Positions 36,497-45,732 are shown, counted from the stretch's first letter. The stretch: DNA of 64,000 nt from Sinomonas gamaensis (GCF_005876955.1 NZ_SSCL01000002.1:124001-188000); one strand, 5' to 3'. Notes: generated by a model from the sequence alone, not told the origin. Numbers and translations are program-made.

Positions 36497-36596
36497 AGTC
36501 CTTGCCCATCCGTGGCGAACCTGTTATGCGGTGGCCGGTCCCCGTGGTGTTCTGCTGGGCTAGGGTAGTGGAAGGAGCGGGGGATGGAGGGGCGCC

Positions 36597-37064
36597 GTGG
36601 ACTGGGTCATGCAGAACGCATGGATGCTGTGGCTCGTGCTTGCCCTGGTGCTCGGCGGCATTGAAATGATCAGCCTGAGCCTCGTCTTCGCCATGCTCTC
36701 GGGCGGCGCGCTCGCCGCGTTCGTCACTGCCGTCCTCGGAGGCCCAGCCTGGCTCCAGGGACTCGTCTTTGCGGTCGTCTCGCTCGGCATGATTGGCTTC
36801 GTGCGTCCTGTTGCCATGCGCCATATGCAGCAGCGCAGCATCGAGGATGTCCGCACCAACGTCGACCGTCTGGTCGGCGCGCGGGCCACGGTCATGGAGG
36901 CGGTCGACAGCAGCAGGGGGCTCGTGAAGATCGGCGGTGACGTCTGGACCGCGCGGGCCGAGAGGGGCGAATTCCTCCCGGGCGACGTCGTCCAGGTCGT
37001 CGCCATCGACGGCGCAACAGCCGTCGTCGCGCCGGGCAACGAGACTTCACCGTATCGGAGCTGA
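36597..37064 (+). CDS. NfeD-like membrane protein
   Basis: 155 aa. GTG 36597 follows GGAGGGGCGCC. Three membrane segments (WMLWLVLALVLGGIEMISLSL, VFAMLSGGALAAFVTAVL, LQGLVFAVVSLGMIGFV) are followed by an OB-fold domain: NVDRLVGARATVMEAVDSSRGLVKIGGDVWTAR and GEFLPGDVVQVV, the typical soluble end of short NfeD proteins. NfeD proteins work with SPFH/stomatin partners, and the next gene, 21 bp away, is one. The role is in membrane organisation or quality control. Confidence 0.9.
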   Translation: MDWVMQNAWMLWLVLALVLGGIEMISLSLVFAMLSGGALAAFVTAVLGGPAWLQGLVFAVVSLGMIGFVRPVAMRHMQQRSIEDVRTNVDRLVGARATVMEAVDSSRGLVKIGGDVWTARAERGEFLPGDVVQVVAIDGATAVVAPGNETSPYRS

Positions 37065-37085
37065 CCACATCACAAGGGGGACATC

Positions 37086-38195
37086 ATGGACGTTGGCGGA
37101 GTTCTGCTCATCGTCGTCGTCATTGCACTGATCCTGTTCGTCGGCACTGTCCTTGTCAGGTCAGTGCGCATCATCCCGCAAGCCCGTGCCGGCGTCGTCG
37201 AACGCCTTGGCAAGTACCAGCGGACGCTCACTCCTGGGCTGACGCTGCTGATCCCCTTCGTCGACCGGCTCCTCCCCCTGCTCGACCTCCGCGAGCAAGT
37301 CGTCTCGTTCCCGCCGCAGCCCGTCATCACCTCGGACAACCTCGTCGTCTCCATCGACACCGTCGTCTACTTCCAGGTGACCGATCCCCGAGCCGCGACC
37401 TACGAGATCGCCAACTACATCCAAGCGGTCGAGCAGCTCACCATCACCACCCTCCGCAACGTCGTCGGCGGCCTCAACCTCGAGGAAGCCCTCACCTCCC
37501 GGGACCAGATCAACGGTCAGCTGCGGGGCGTGCTCGATGAGGCGACGGGACGCTGGGGCCTGCGGGTCTCCCGCGTCGAGCTCAAGGCCATCGAGCCACC
37601 CCACTCGATTCAGGACTCGATGGAGAAGCAGATGCGCGCCGAGCGCGACCGCCGCGCAGCGATCCTCACCGCCGAGGGCACGAAGCAATCCGCGATCCTC
37701 ACGGCAGAGGGCGAACGGCAGTCCCAGATCCTGAAGGCGGAAGGCCAGGCGAAGGCCGCCGTCCTGAAGGCAGACGGCGAGGCCCAGGCGATTCAGAAGG
37801 TGTTCGAGGCGATCCACCGTGGGAACCCGGACGGCAAGCTGCTCGCCTACCAGTATCTGCAGACTCTCCCGAAGATCGCCGAGGGCGGTTCCAACAAACT
37901 GTGGATCATCCCGAGTGAAGTCGGCGAGGCCCTCAAGGGCATCGGCGGGGTCATCGGCAACGTCGGTCAGGCTGCGGCGTCGGGGGCGCCGTCACCGCTT
38001 CAAACGCCCGACGACGGCGCCCCAGCCCTCGATCAACCGAAACCGAGCCTCGGGTCGAGCAAGGCCGACAGCCTCGAAGAGGATGCTCGCGCCTTCGAGG
38101 AGGAAGCCTCACGTCCTTCCGAGCTCGATGCTGAGGCCCAGGGGATCCTCGAGCACCACGCGCGGCGCCCCGGATCGGACGACGGAGCCGTCTGA
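37086..38195 (+). CDS. SPFH/Band 7 (stomatin/prohibitin-like) protein
   Basis: 369 aa. One N-terminal membrane helix (VLLIVVVIALILFVGTVLV) anchors the protein. RIIPQARAGVVERLGKYQRTLTPGL and LDLREQVVSFPPQPVITSDNLVVSIDT are the Band-7 core. The helical part has the AERDRRAAILTAEGTKQSAIL and ILKAEGQAKAAVLKADGEAQ repeats of stomatins, which drive oligomerisation. The tail is disordered. It forms an operon with the NfeD-like gene, as in many bacteria. A hairpin follows the stop. Confidence 0.92.
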   Translation: MDVGGVLLIVVVIALILFVGTVLVRSVRIIPQARAGVVERLGKYQRTLTPGLTLLIPFVDRLLPLLDLREQVVSFPPQPVITSDNLVVSIDTVVYFQVTDPRAATYEIANYIQAVEQLTITTLRNVVGGLNLEEALTSRDQINGQLRGVLDEATGRWGLRVSRVELKAIEPPHSIQDSMEKQMRAERDRRAAILTAEGTKQSAILTAEGERQSQILKAEGQAKAAVLKADGEAQAIQKVFEAIHRGNPDGKLLAYQYLQTLPKIAEGGSNKLWIIPSEVGEALKGIGGVIGNVGQAAASGAPSPLQTPDDGAPALDQPKPSLGSSKADSLEEDARAFEEEASRPSELDAEAQGILEHHARRPGSDDGAV

Positions 38196-38233
38196 GGCGC
38201 TTCTAAGCACCGCTGAGCCGCTTCTCCAGAAGA

Positions 38234-38271
38234 AACCGGCGCCCCTGTCTGCAAAGGCAGGAGCGCCGGTT
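38234..38271 (+). terminator. Hairpin after the stomatin gene
   Basis: AACCGGCGC (38234-38242) pairs with GCGCCGGTT (38263-38271), with a second CCTG/CAGG stem inside. It begins 38 bp after the stop and precedes the rbpA promoter. Confidence 0.75.
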
Positions 38272-38297
38272 CCGGCTTATAATGGAAAGCCCGTCCG

Positions 38298-38323
38298 GGA
38301 ACACGCGAGCCTGCCTAGGCGTT
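38298..38323 (+). promoter_or_regulatory. Sigma-R/SigH-type promoter of rbpA
   Basis: GGAAC (38298-38302) and GTT (38321-38323) are 18 bp apart, fitting the GGAAT/C-N18-GTT consensus of the thiol-oxidative-stress sigma factors. The start of rbpA would lie about 45 nt after the expected transcription start. A TATAAT at 38278-38283 has no good -35. Confidence 0.6.
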
Positions 38324-38376
38324 GACATGTGAGTCGGTTCCCGGGGTCGGAGAACGAAGAACGTGAGGGAGTAAAT

Positions 38377-38721
38377 ATGAGCGACCGCAGCCTGCGCGGC
38401 ATGCGTCTGGGTGCACAGTCCATGGAAAGCGAGGCAGGCGTCGAGCCGGCTCCCCGCCAGCGCGTCGAGTATCGCTGCGAGGACGGCGAGCAGGTCTTCG
38501 TGACGTTCTCCTCCGAGGCGGAGATCCCCCCTGTCTGGACGTCCAAGACGGGCAAGGAAGCTTTCCTGGTAGACGGCGAGCGTCCGTCCGAGGGCGCGGA
38601 GAAGGCGGTGCGCACGCACTGGGACATGCTCCTGGAGCGCCGTAGCATCCCGGAGCTTGAGCAGATCCTCGCGGACCGGCTCGCCCTGCTGCGCGAGAAG
38701 CGCGGCGAGCGGGTCGGCTGA
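38377..38721 (+). CDS. rbpA: RNA polymerase-binding protein RbpA
   Basis: 114 aa from ATG 38377, preceded by GAGGGAG. RbpA binds the principal sigma factor and RNA polymerase and stabilises the open complex in actinobacteria. MSDRSLRGMRLGAQSMESE is the N-terminal tail, VEYRCEDGEQVFVTFSSEAEIPPVW the core domain, and RTHWDMLLERRSIPELEQIL the sigma-interaction helix. Length and motifs are normal. A sigma-R-type promoter upstream suggests induction by thiol stress, as known for Streptomyces rbpA. A strong terminator follows. Confidence 0.96.
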   Translation: MSDRSLRGMRLGAQSMESEAGVEPAPRQRVEYRCEDGEQVFVTFSSEAEIPPVWTSKTGKEAFLVDGERPSEGAEKAVRTHWDMLLERRSIPELEQILADRLALLREKRGERVG

Positions 38722-38740
38722 CCCGGATCAAGCTGAACGC

Positions 38741-38777
38741 AGAAGGGGCGGGACCCGATGAGGGTCCCGCCCCTTCT
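38741..38777. terminator. Bidirectional terminator between rbpA and the mannosyltransferase gene
   Basis: A perfect 16-bp stem (38741-38756 with 38762-38777) closes a 5-nt loop. It lies between convergent stops. Confidence 0.88.
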
Positions 38778-38813
38778 TGCTGCCTCCGCCGAGCAGTCTC
38801 GCCCGGCGGCGAT

Positions 38814-39548
38814 TCAGCCCTGTCGGCGCCCGGAGAGCTGCTTCAGGCGATCTGCGATGCCCCACTTGGTCACGTTCAGCATCGCCTCGACCACGATGTT
38901 GCCGCTCATCTTCGACGACCCTAGCTCGCGCTCGACGAAGGTCACAGGGACCTCCACGACCTTGAGTCCCATCTTCGCCACACGCCAGGCGAGGTCCACC
39001 TGGAAGCCATAGCCCACCGACTCGACGGCGTCGAGATCGAGCTTCTCCAAAGTGGTGCGGCGGAACGCGCGGTAGCCCGCTGTCATGTCCTTGATCTTCA
39101 GCCCCAGCATGGTGCGGGCGTAAGTGCTGCCCGTGCGCGAGATGAGCTGGCGGTAGAAGGGCCAGTTGACCACGGATCCGCCCTGCACCCAGCGCGACCC
39201 GATCACTAGGTCCGCGCCGGCCTCGACTGCGTCGAGGAGGCGGGGAAGCTGTTCCGGCTGGTGGGAGCCGTCTGCGTCCATCTCGACGATGACGTCGTAG
39301 TCCCGCTCGAGCGCCCAGTGGAAGCCGGCAATGTAGGCCGCGCCGAGGCCTTCCTTGCCGCGGCGGTGCAACACGTGGACCTGCGGGTCCTCGGACGCGA
39401 TCCGGTCGGCGAGGTCGCCCGTGCCGTCCGGGCTGTTGTCATCCGCCACGAGAACGTCCGAGGCCGGGACCGCCGAGCGCAGGCGCCCGAGCGTCTTCGG
39501 GAGGGACTCGAGCTCGTTGTACGTGGGGATGATCGTCAGAATGCGCAC
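38814..39548 (-). CDS. Polyprenol-phosphate mannosyltransferase (GT2, Ppm1/DPM1-like)
   Basis: 244 aa. It makes polyprenyl-phosphate-mannose from GDP-mannose, the donor for lipoglycans and protein O-mannosylation at the membrane. The GT-A motifs are [65 protein letters not shown] (the DxD metal site) and [16 protein letters not shown]. The late signature [15 protein letters not shown] is typical of DPM1-type enzymes. There is no fused Lnt domain, unlike mycobacterial Ppm1. A long 5' region (379 bp) precedes the ATG. It is convergent with rbpA. Confidence 0.92.
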   Translation of the reverse strand: MRILTIIPTYNELESLPKTLGRLRSAVPASDVLVADDNSPDGTGDLADRIASEDPQVHVLHRRGKEGLGAAYIAGFHWALERDYDVIVEMDADGSHQPEQLPRLLDAVEAGADLVIGSRWVQGGSVVNWPFYRQLISRTGSTYARTMLGLKIKDMTAGYRAFRRTTLEKLDLDAVESVGYGFQVDLAWRVAKMGLKVVEVPVTFVERELGSSKMSGNIVVEAMLNVTKWGIADRLKQLSGRRQG

Positions 39549-39927
39549 GCAGGCGTCCCTTTCGGAGGCTGGTTCAGGGGTCCGGGGCCCTGCGGGAGGG
39601 CACGAACGCCCATTATATCCAGCCGCGAGGCAGGCCCACGCGCCTTCGGGCCAGTCGCGGGGCTGGCAGCTGGTCAGTCCCCCGACTGTTTTCTACTGAC
39701 GTGTGGACCTGCCCCCAGGGCAGTGCCACCGCCTCACAGCTCGGCGGCGACTGGGACCGTGCTGGCGACGCGGCCCGATGTCAATCGATCCTACGTGGCA
39801 CAGGTCGCGTGTCAACCGCCTTCCCACCTGCGAAAACGGGTGTTTCTCCTGCTCAGCGGCACGTTCGGACGCGCAAAATGAACCGTTTCGGGTCCGAATC
39901 TCCTGGTACGTGACCCCGATGACCTTC
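39549..39927. promoter_or_regulatory. 379-bp non-coding stretch upstream of the mannosyltransferase gene
   Basis: No coding frame with a ribosome site or family match is visible. On the minus strand there is a promoter pair at 39815-39788 and a second TATAAT (39617-39612). Between them the predicted leader is about 230 nt and contains short inverted repeats. I find no tRNA or riboswitch motif. Confidence 0.55.
39788..39815 (-). promoter_or_regulatory. Predicted sigma70-type promoter with long leader
   Basis: On the minus strand TTGACA (39815-39810) and TAGGAT (39793-39788) are 16 bp apart, a near-consensus pair. Transcription would start near 39780, about 230 nt before the mannosyltransferase ATG. 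Confidence 0.6.
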
Positions 39928-41565
39928 TCAGGCGCCGAACTCGTCGGACCAGAACAGCTCGTTGCCTCGATGCACGGTTGCAAGACAGGACGGAGGGTTC
40001 TCCGTGTCGAGCGCCGGCAGCAGCGGCGTTCGGGCACGGGGGTCAGTACTCCACGCCTGAACGCGCTCGTCCGCGACCTGCACCATGAGTTCATCGACGC
40101 GCCATACTGCGAAGCTGGCCGGAGCGCCGGGCACGAGCTGACCCATGAGCGGGTCGCGGTGCCGCAGCGCACGCCAGCCCGCCCGGGTGTGCCCGATGAA
40201 CGCAGCCCTCGCCGAGATCCTCTCGGACGGCGTCGAATGGCCCAGGCACGCCGCGACGCTGGCCCAAGGGTCGAGAGCGCACACGGGCGAGTCGCTGCCG
40301 AAGCAGACGGGAACGCCCGCGGAGGCGAAGCTCGCGAAGGGATTCATACCCTCCCAGCGCCGCCCCAGCCTCCGTGAGTACAGGCCGCCTTCGCCTCCCC
40401 ACGCCGCATCGAACAGGGGCTGCGCGCTCACCGTCACGGAGTGGGCAGCAAGAGCAGCGATGTCCTCGGGTGAGGCCAGCTCCACGTGCTCGAGGCGGTG
40501 GCCAGCAGCGCGAACGGCAGAGATTCCAACCCGATCGACCGCCTGCTGCAAGCCCTCCAGCGCAATGCCGAGGGCCGCGTCGCCGATGACGTGGAAGCCG
40601 CCTTGGATCCCCAACTCCGAGCACGCGGCAAGATGCTGTCCCACCTGCGCGGCACTCAGGTAGGCCGTTCCACGCTGGCCGGGAGCGTCGTCGTAATCGG
40701 CGGACAGCAGCGCAGTCCGGGAACCGAGCGAACCGTCAATGCTGAGATCGCCGGCAAGTCCATGGACATGGACGCCGAGCGATTCCAGAACCGCCCGGGC
40801 CTCATCCACGGACTCGACGAGCTCCCCCCAGTAGGCGAAGACCTCGGGCCGCCGGAACTCGCCGCTCGCCTCGCCAAGGAGGATCCGCAGGTCCTCGACG
40901 CCGGCGATCTGCGGTGCTGCCTGCTCCACGACGGCGACGTAGCCACGTGCGGCCGCGTGTCGGAGGGCGGCTTCGTGGAGGCGCGCGATCTCCTTCGGAT
41001 CGGACGGACGCGCAGTGACCCTCACCGCGCCCAAGGCCTCGCGCGAGGCAACCGGACCCCCATCCCACCCCTGGACCGCTGTAGACCCCAGCCCGGCGGA
41101 CGCCGCAAGCGCAGGCGAGACGAGCGCAGAATGAACGTCGACGCGCGTGAGGATCGCGTGGCGCCCTCCGCTTGCCCTCTCCAACTCCTCAACGGTGGGC
41201 AGCACGGGATTCGACCACGTCGAGTCATCCCACCCATGTCCGTACACCGTGCCCTCCGTGCCCTGGGCGGCGTGGGCGACGGCGTCGAGCAGGTCGGCGG
41301 CGGAGCGCACCGAGGAGAGGTCCAGCGAGCGGAGCGCTAAGCCCGTGTCAGAGAGGTGCGTGTGGGAGTCCACGAAGCCCGGCGTCACCACCGCCCCGTC
41401 GAGGTCCACAATGCGCATCGTGGAATCGGCGATGGAGGCAGCTGCTTGCTCCGTCCCTACCCAGGCGACGGTGCTCCCCTCGACGAGCATGGCCGTCGCG
41501 AGTGGGTCGGCAGTCGAATAGACGGAGCCGTTGCGGTAGAGGGTCAGCTGGCGCTCAGAGGACAT
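39928..41565 (-). CDS. Amidohydrolase-family protein (YtcJ-like)
   Basis: 545 aa. The N-terminal strand VVTPGFVDSHTHLSDTG has the HTH metal-binding motif of the YtcJ-like branch of the amidohydrolase superfamily. GGFHVIGDAALGIALEGLQQAV and HRLEHVELASPEDI supply later His residues, and VCFGSDSPVCALDPWASVAACL the final Asp motif. Members hydrolyse amides or exo-products of varied nature; the substrate here is unknown. ATG 41565 has AGAAAGGCAG before it. The gene reads with helY upstream of it, with a 55-bp gap. Confidence 0.88.
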   Translation of the reverse strand: MSSERQLTLYRNGSVYSTADPLATAMLVEGSTVAWVGTEQAAASIADSTMRIVDLDGAVVTPGFVDSHTHLSDTGLALRSLDLSSVRSAADLLDAVAHAAQGTEGTVYGHGWDDSTWSNPVLPTVEELERASGGRHAILTRVDVHSALVSPALAASAGLGSTAVQGWDGGPVASREALGAVRVTARPSDPKEIARLHEAALRHAAARGYVAVVEQAAPQIAGVEDLRILLGEASGEFRRPEVFAYWGELVESVDEARAVLESLGVHVHGLAGDLSIDGSLGSRTALLSADYDDAPGQRGTAYLSAAQVGQHLAACSELGIQGGFHVIGDAALGIALEGLQQAVDRVGISAVRAAGHRLEHVELASPEDIAALAAHSVTVSAQPLFDAAWGGEGGLYSRRLGRRWEGMNPFASFASAGVPVCFGSDSPVCALDPWASVAACLGHSTPSERISARAAFIGHTRAGWRALRHRDPLMGQLVPGAPASFAVWRVDELMVQVADERVQAWSTDPRARTPLLPALDTENPPSCLATVHRGNELFWSDEFGA

Positions 41566-41620
41566 GGAGCTGCCTTTCTGCAGGCGTGATTGAGGCTCGG
41601 GAGGTCAGGGAAGCGGACGG

Positions 41621-44572
41621 TCAGTCGGAGACCCCGGAGTACGCCACGACGCCGCGCTTGATGGAATCGATGGACGCCCGGCAGAGCCTGCGGATGCGCG
41701 GGTCGATCCCGGGGACGTCCGAGAGTTGGTCGAGGAGGTCCACGACCTGCTTGACCCAGCGCACGAAGTCGCCGGCTGCAAGCTCGGTGCCGGAAAGGAC
41801 GTTCTGAAGGTCACGGCCTCGGGCCCACTTGTAGATCGGCCACACCAGTCCGAAGTCTGGTTCCCCTGTCCGGGGAAGCCGATTCTGCTCCTCCACGTCC
41901 TCGAGGTTGGACCACTCGCGCAGCAGAACGTCGACCGCGACGTCGAGCGAGACGCTCGGCATCTTGGGTGGCAGGCCCGGCTCGTCGCGCTTCGCCTGGT
42001 AGACGAGCGTGCTGGCGAGGGCCGCCAGTTCGGCCTCGTCGACGTCGTCGAACGCGCCTGCGCGCACGGCAAGCGCCGTCAAGAGGTCCTTGTCGCCGTA
42101 GATGCGCCGCAGCTGCTGGCCTCGATCGGTGACTTTGACGTCTCCGTCCGCCTCCTCGAGGCATCCGTAGGCCGTCAGGACGTCGCAGACCCTGTCGAAA
42201 GTCTTGGCGATCGTGTTCGTGCGGCCCTTGATCTGATCCACGAGACGGTCCGTCTCCCGCCTGAGCTTCGTCCAGCGCTCCGCCCACCGCGCGTGGTCCT
42301 CGCGCTCAGAACAGCCGTGACACGGATGGGCGCGCAGTTCGCGGCGGAGCTCCGTGATCCTGCGCTCCGTGTCCTCGTAGCCAGCCGCGAACGCGAAGTC
42401 CCGACGGGAGCGGCGATTCTTTCGCGCGCCGTCCCCTCCGTCCCGTGAGTGGTTCACGGCGTGCCGCATCGACGCCGCGAGGTCTCGGCGGTCCTTGGGG
42501 CGTTTCGGATCGAAGTGCTTCGGAATGCGGATGCGTGCGATCGGCTCAAGCGGGCCTTCGAGGTCCTGGTACCCGATGCGTCGCAGGTTGTGGTCGAAGG
42601 TCAGCACGTGGGGACGCGGTTCCCGGGCGTTGCTGTCTGCCGCGAGCACCACGGCGGACCCGCTGAGCCGGCCGTGCCCGATCTCCACTACGTCGCCGGG
42701 CTGCAGTCGCGCGAGAGAATCCAGCACCATTCCGCGCCGGGCGCGCCCCGCTTCCCGAGAGGCATACTTCTCCGCTGCGGTGAGCTCCTCACGGATGCGC
42801 TGATACTCCCGGAAATCCCCGAGGTGGCACGTCATAGCCTTCTCGTAGCCCGCGAGCGACTCCTCCCGGTCGCGGACCTGACGGGCGAGCCCCACCACGG
42901 AGCGGTCGGCTTGGAACTGGGCGAAAGAGCTCTCGAGGATCTCCCGGGTGCGCCTGCGGCCGAATTGGGCCACGAGGTTGATGCTCATGTTGTAGGTGGG
43001 CCGGAAGCTCGAATTGAGGGGGTATGTGCGGCGGGACGCCAAGCCGGCGAGGGCTGCAGGGTCCAGGCCCGGCCGCCACTGGACGACTGCGTGGCCCTCA
43101 ACGTCGATTCCTCGCCGCCCGGCGCGCCCGGTGAGCTGGGTGTATTCCCCCGCCGTAATGTCGACGTGGGCCTCGCCGTTGAACTTCTCCAGCTTCTCGA
43201 TGAGCACGCTGCGGGCGGGCATATTGATGCCTAGTGCGAGGGTCTCCGTGGCGAAGACGGCCTTCACGAGGCCCGCGGCGAAGAGCTTCTCGACGACCTC
43301 TTTGAAGGAGGGCAGGAGGCCCGCGTGGTGTGCGGCGAGGCCGCGGAGCAACCCCTCACGCCAGGACCAGAACCCGAGGACTCCGAGATCCGATGACGGA
43401 AGCTCCCGCGCCGCCTCCTCGATCACGGCCGAGATCTCGGCCCGCTCCGCCGGCGTTGTCAGATCGAGCCCAGCGTCGACGCACTGCTGCACAGCGGCGT
43501 CGCACCCAGCCCTGGAGAAGATGAAATCGATGGCCGGGAGCAGGCCTTGGCGCTGGAGGGACTGGATCATCTGGGGGCGGCTCGCCCGCAGTCCCTGCAC
43601 TTGCGCGTGATCGGAGCGGCTCTGGCCGCCCTCAAGCGAGGCCTTGCTCCCCCGTTGGCGCTCTTCTCGCCGGTGCGCGCGGCCGCCGTGCGAGAACCGC
43701 GAGCGATGCTGTGTGTGGGTTTCCCGGCGCGCGATCTCCACCAGCTCCGGATTCACTGCATTGAGTTCACGGCCCGGAGCCCGCGCCTCGGGCGACGCCG
43801 CTGCTACCTCGGGGACCGCGTCGCCGTTCTCGCCCACATGGTCGTGGGCGTCAGCCAGATCCTCGAAAGACTGCCGGGTCGCGAAGAGGTCGACGAGGCG
43901 CCGGCCGACCATCACGTGCTGCCACAGCGGAACCGGCCGATGCTCGGAGACGATGATGTCCGTCTCGCCCCGGACGGTGTCCAGCCACGCCCCGAATTCC
44001 TCCGCGTTCGATACGGTCGCGCTGAGCGAGACGACCCGCACCTCCCGTGGGAGATGAATGATCACTTCCTCCCAGACCGCTCCCCGGAAGCGATCGGCAA
44101 GGTAGTGCACCTCGTCCATCACCACGTAGCCCAGGCCCTGCAGTGTCGAGGAGCCTGCGTACAGCATGTTGCGCAGGACTTCGGTGGTCATGACGACGAC
44201 GGGCGCCTCGCCGTTGACCGTGACGTCGCCAGTGAGAAGCCCCACCCGGTCCTGACCGTAGGCCTCGGAGAGCTCGGTGTACTTCTGGTTGGAGAGCGCC
44301 TTGATCGGCGTCGTGTAGAAGGCCTTCAGTCCTTTTCGCAGCGCGAGATGCACCGCGAACTCGCCGACGACGGTCTTGCCGGCTCCCGTGGGGGCGGCGA
44401 CGAGCACGCCACGCCCAGCTTCGAGCGCGCGGCACGCCTCACGCTGGAAGGGATCGAGAGGGAAGGGCAGTTCCGCGGCGAAGGCCCCGAGCTCCGTCTT
44501 CGCGAAGGCCCGCCGTTCGGCGTCGAGGGCGAAGCGTTCGGCCGGGCTCAGGTTCTCGGGGACGCTGGACAT
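41621..44572 (-). CDS. helY: Ski2/Mtr4-like DEAD/DEAH helicase (HelY)
   Basis: 983 aa. RecA-like domain 1 shows AAPTGAGKTVVGEFA (Walker A), MTTEVLRNMLY, MDEVHYLAD (motif II) and SLSATVSN (motif III). Domain 2 has LTGRAGRRGIDVEGHAV. The C-terminal part carries the Ski2-type helical domain, including CHGCSEREDHARWAERW. HelY-type RNA/DNA helicases are standard in actinobacteria and lie beside the tat and proteasome genes. The natural substrate is not established. Start ATG 44572 lies 10 bp after the tatC stop, so co-transcription with tatAC is likely. Confidence 0.92.
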   Translation of the reverse strand: MSSVPENLSPAERFALDAERRAFAKTELGAFAAELPFPLDPFQREACRALEAGRGVLVAAPTGAGKTVVGEFAVHLALRKGLKAFYTTPIKALSNQKYTELSEAYGQDRVGLLTGDVTVNGEAPVVVMTTEVLRNMLYAGSSTLQGLGYVVMDEVHYLADRFRGAVWEEVIIHLPREVRVVSLSATVSNAEEFGAWLDTVRGETDIIVSEHRPVPLWQHVMVGRRLVDLFATRQSFEDLADAHDHVGENGDAVPEVAAASPEARAPGRELNAVNPELVEIARRETHTQHRSRFSHGGRAHRREERQRGSKASLEGGQSRSDHAQVQGLRASRPQMIQSLQRQGLLPAIDFIFSRAGCDAAVQQCVDAGLDLTTPAERAEISAVIEEAARELPSSDLGVLGFWSWREGLLRGLAAHHAGLLPSFKEVVEKLFAAGLVKAVFATETLALGINMPARSVLIEKLEKFNGEAHVDITAGEYTQLTGRAGRRGIDVEGHAVVQWRPGLDPAALAGLASRRTYPLNSSFRPTYNMSINLVAQFGRRRTREILESSFAQFQADRSVVGLARQVRDREESLAGYEKAMTCHLGDFREYQRIREELTAAEKYASREAGRARRGMVLDSLARLQPGDVVEIGHGRLSGSAVVLAADSNAREPRPHVLTFDHNLRRIGYQDLEGPLEPIARIRIPKHFDPKRPKDRRDLAASMRHAVNHSRDGGDGARKNRRSRRDFAFAAGYEDTERRITELRRELRAHPCHGCSEREDHARWAERWTKLRRETDRLVDQIKGRTNTIAKTFDRVCDVLTAYGCLEEADGDVKVTDRGQQLRRIYGDKDLLTALAVRAGAFDDVDEAELAALASTLVYQAKRDEPGLPPKMPSVSLDVAVDVLLREWSNLEDVEEQNRLPRTGEPDFGLVWPIYKWARGRDLQNVLSGTELAAGDFVRWVKQVVDLLDQLSDVPGIDPRIRRLCRASIDSIKRGVVAYSGVSD

Positions 44573-44581
44573 GAGACCAGC

Positions 44582-45418
44582 CTAGAACTTGTCGAGGTCC
44601 TCGCGTGAAGTCGGGGTGTCCGCCGACGACTCGGTTTCCTCGACCATCTTGGCCTGACGGCGCTCCCGGCTCCTGTCACGGAGGAGGCACAGGCCGATTG
44701 CCGCGAAGAACAGCGCGAGGAGCGGGACCGCCAGCATGAACATCGAGATGGCGTCCGCACCAGGCGCGGCGATCGCAGCGAGAACGAAGACGAGGAGCAC
44801 GGTGATGCGCCAGGCCTTCAGGATCGTCTTGCCGGGAAGGATGCCTGCCGCGTTGAGTCCCACGAGGACCACAGGGACGAGGAAGGCGAGCCCCAGGAAC
44901 AGGACCATGTGGGTCACGAAATCGATGTACTCGCGCCCGTCGATGAGGTTCGAGAACCCCGACGGTGTGAACTGCGTGAGGGCGCGCACCACGTTGGGCG
45001 TGACGATCCAGCCGATCCAGACGCCGGCGAGGAACAGCGGCACAGCTGCCGCCATGTAGCTCAGCGTGTAGCGCTTCTCCTTGGAGGTCAGCCCGGGCAT
45101 GATGAAGGCCCAGACCTGGTAGATCCAGACAGGGCTGGAGATCACCAGCCCGATCTGGATCGCCAGCTGAAGCTTGAAGTCGAACGGTGAGCCGACCGTT
45201 GAGAAATTGACCCCGGAAATGCCTCCGGTCCTCTGCGCGATATCGCGAACAGGCGCCTGCAGCTCCTCGAGGATCGGGTCATACAGGAACCAGCCGGCGA
45301 TGGCGCCGATGAGCACCCCGATGGCCGCTTTGATCAGGCGGTTCTTGAGCTCGCGCAGATGCTCGAGGAGGGGCATCCGGCCTTCGGGGTTGGCCTTCCG
45401 CCCTCTGGGCGTGGCCAC
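44582..45418 (-). CDS. tatC: Sec-independent protein translocase TatC
   Basis: 278 aa from GTG 45418. Six membrane helices are visible. The signature MPLLEHLRELKNRLIKAAIGV lies at the N-terminus, and PVWIYQVWAFIMPGLTSKEKRY in the first periplasmic/cytoplasmic loop region. TatC recognises twin-arginine signal peptides such as that of the ASST-like protein in this window. The C-terminal tail is charged. It is separated from tatA by 2 bp, so the genes form one unit. Confidence 0.96.
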   Translation of the reverse strand: MATPRGRKANPEGRMPLLEHLRELKNRLIKAAIGVLIGAIAGWFLYDPILEELQAPVRDIAQRTGGISGVNFSTVGSPFDFKLQLAIQIGLVISSPVWIYQVWAFIMPGLTSKEKRYTLSYMAAAVPLFLAGVWIGWIVTPNVVRALTQFTPSGFSNLIDGREYIDFVTHMVLFLGLAFLVPVVLVGLNAAGILPGKTILKAWRITVLLVFVLAAIAAPGADAISMFMLAVPLLALFFAAIGLCLLRDRSRERRQAKMVEETESSADTPTSREDLDKF

Positions 45419-45420
45419 GC

Positions 45421-45705
45421 TCAGGCGCGCTGGGACGGGCCGGCGGCCCCGCCGTCGCCCTCGTCAGCGGTCTTGGGGGGAATGACCTTCCCCTCGACCG
45501 GCGCCTCACCCGTGTTCGAGGTGGGAGCGGACGAGGACGACTGCTGGCCACCCTCGTTCTTCATCTCCTTCACCTCGGAACGCAGGATCCGCATGGATTG
45601 GCCGAGGCTCCGAGCCATCGACGGGAGCTTGGGCGCCGCGAACAGCAGCAGCGCAACAACGATGATGATGACGATAGGCCAAGGGCTATCGAAGAGTCGT
45701 CCCAC
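45421..45705 (-). CDS. tatA: Sec-independent translocase subunit TatA
   Basis: 94 aa from GTG 45705, with AAGGA upstream. One membrane helix ([21 protein letters not shown]) is followed by the amphipathic helix [20 protein letters not shown], the classic TatA/E pattern. The tail is polar and disordered. It forms the protein-conducting oligomer with TatC. Actinobacteria often have a separate tatB; none lies here. Confidence 0.94.
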   Translation of the reverse strand: MGRLFDSPWPIVIIIVVALLLFAAPKLPSMARSLGQSMRILRSEVKEMKNEGGQQSSSSAPTSNTGEAPVEGKVIPPKTADEGDGGAAGPSQRA

Positions 45706-45732
45706 AAGAAGTCCTTTCCTTCTTTGACAAGT

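Noticed and set aside
38278-38283. TATAAT upstream of rbpA as a housekeeping promoter.
   Set aside because: No -35 hexamer lies at 16-18 bp, and it abuts a terminator. The sigma-R-type pair is a better fit.
39880-39915. GGGTCCGAATCTC, which looks like a tRNA T-arm.
   Set aside because: No matching acceptor, D or anticodon arm is present upstream, so it is not a tRNA.
39693-40172. A 159-residue minus-strand frame overlapping the amidohydrolase end.
   Set aside because: It overlaps a supported gene in another frame and lacks motifs.
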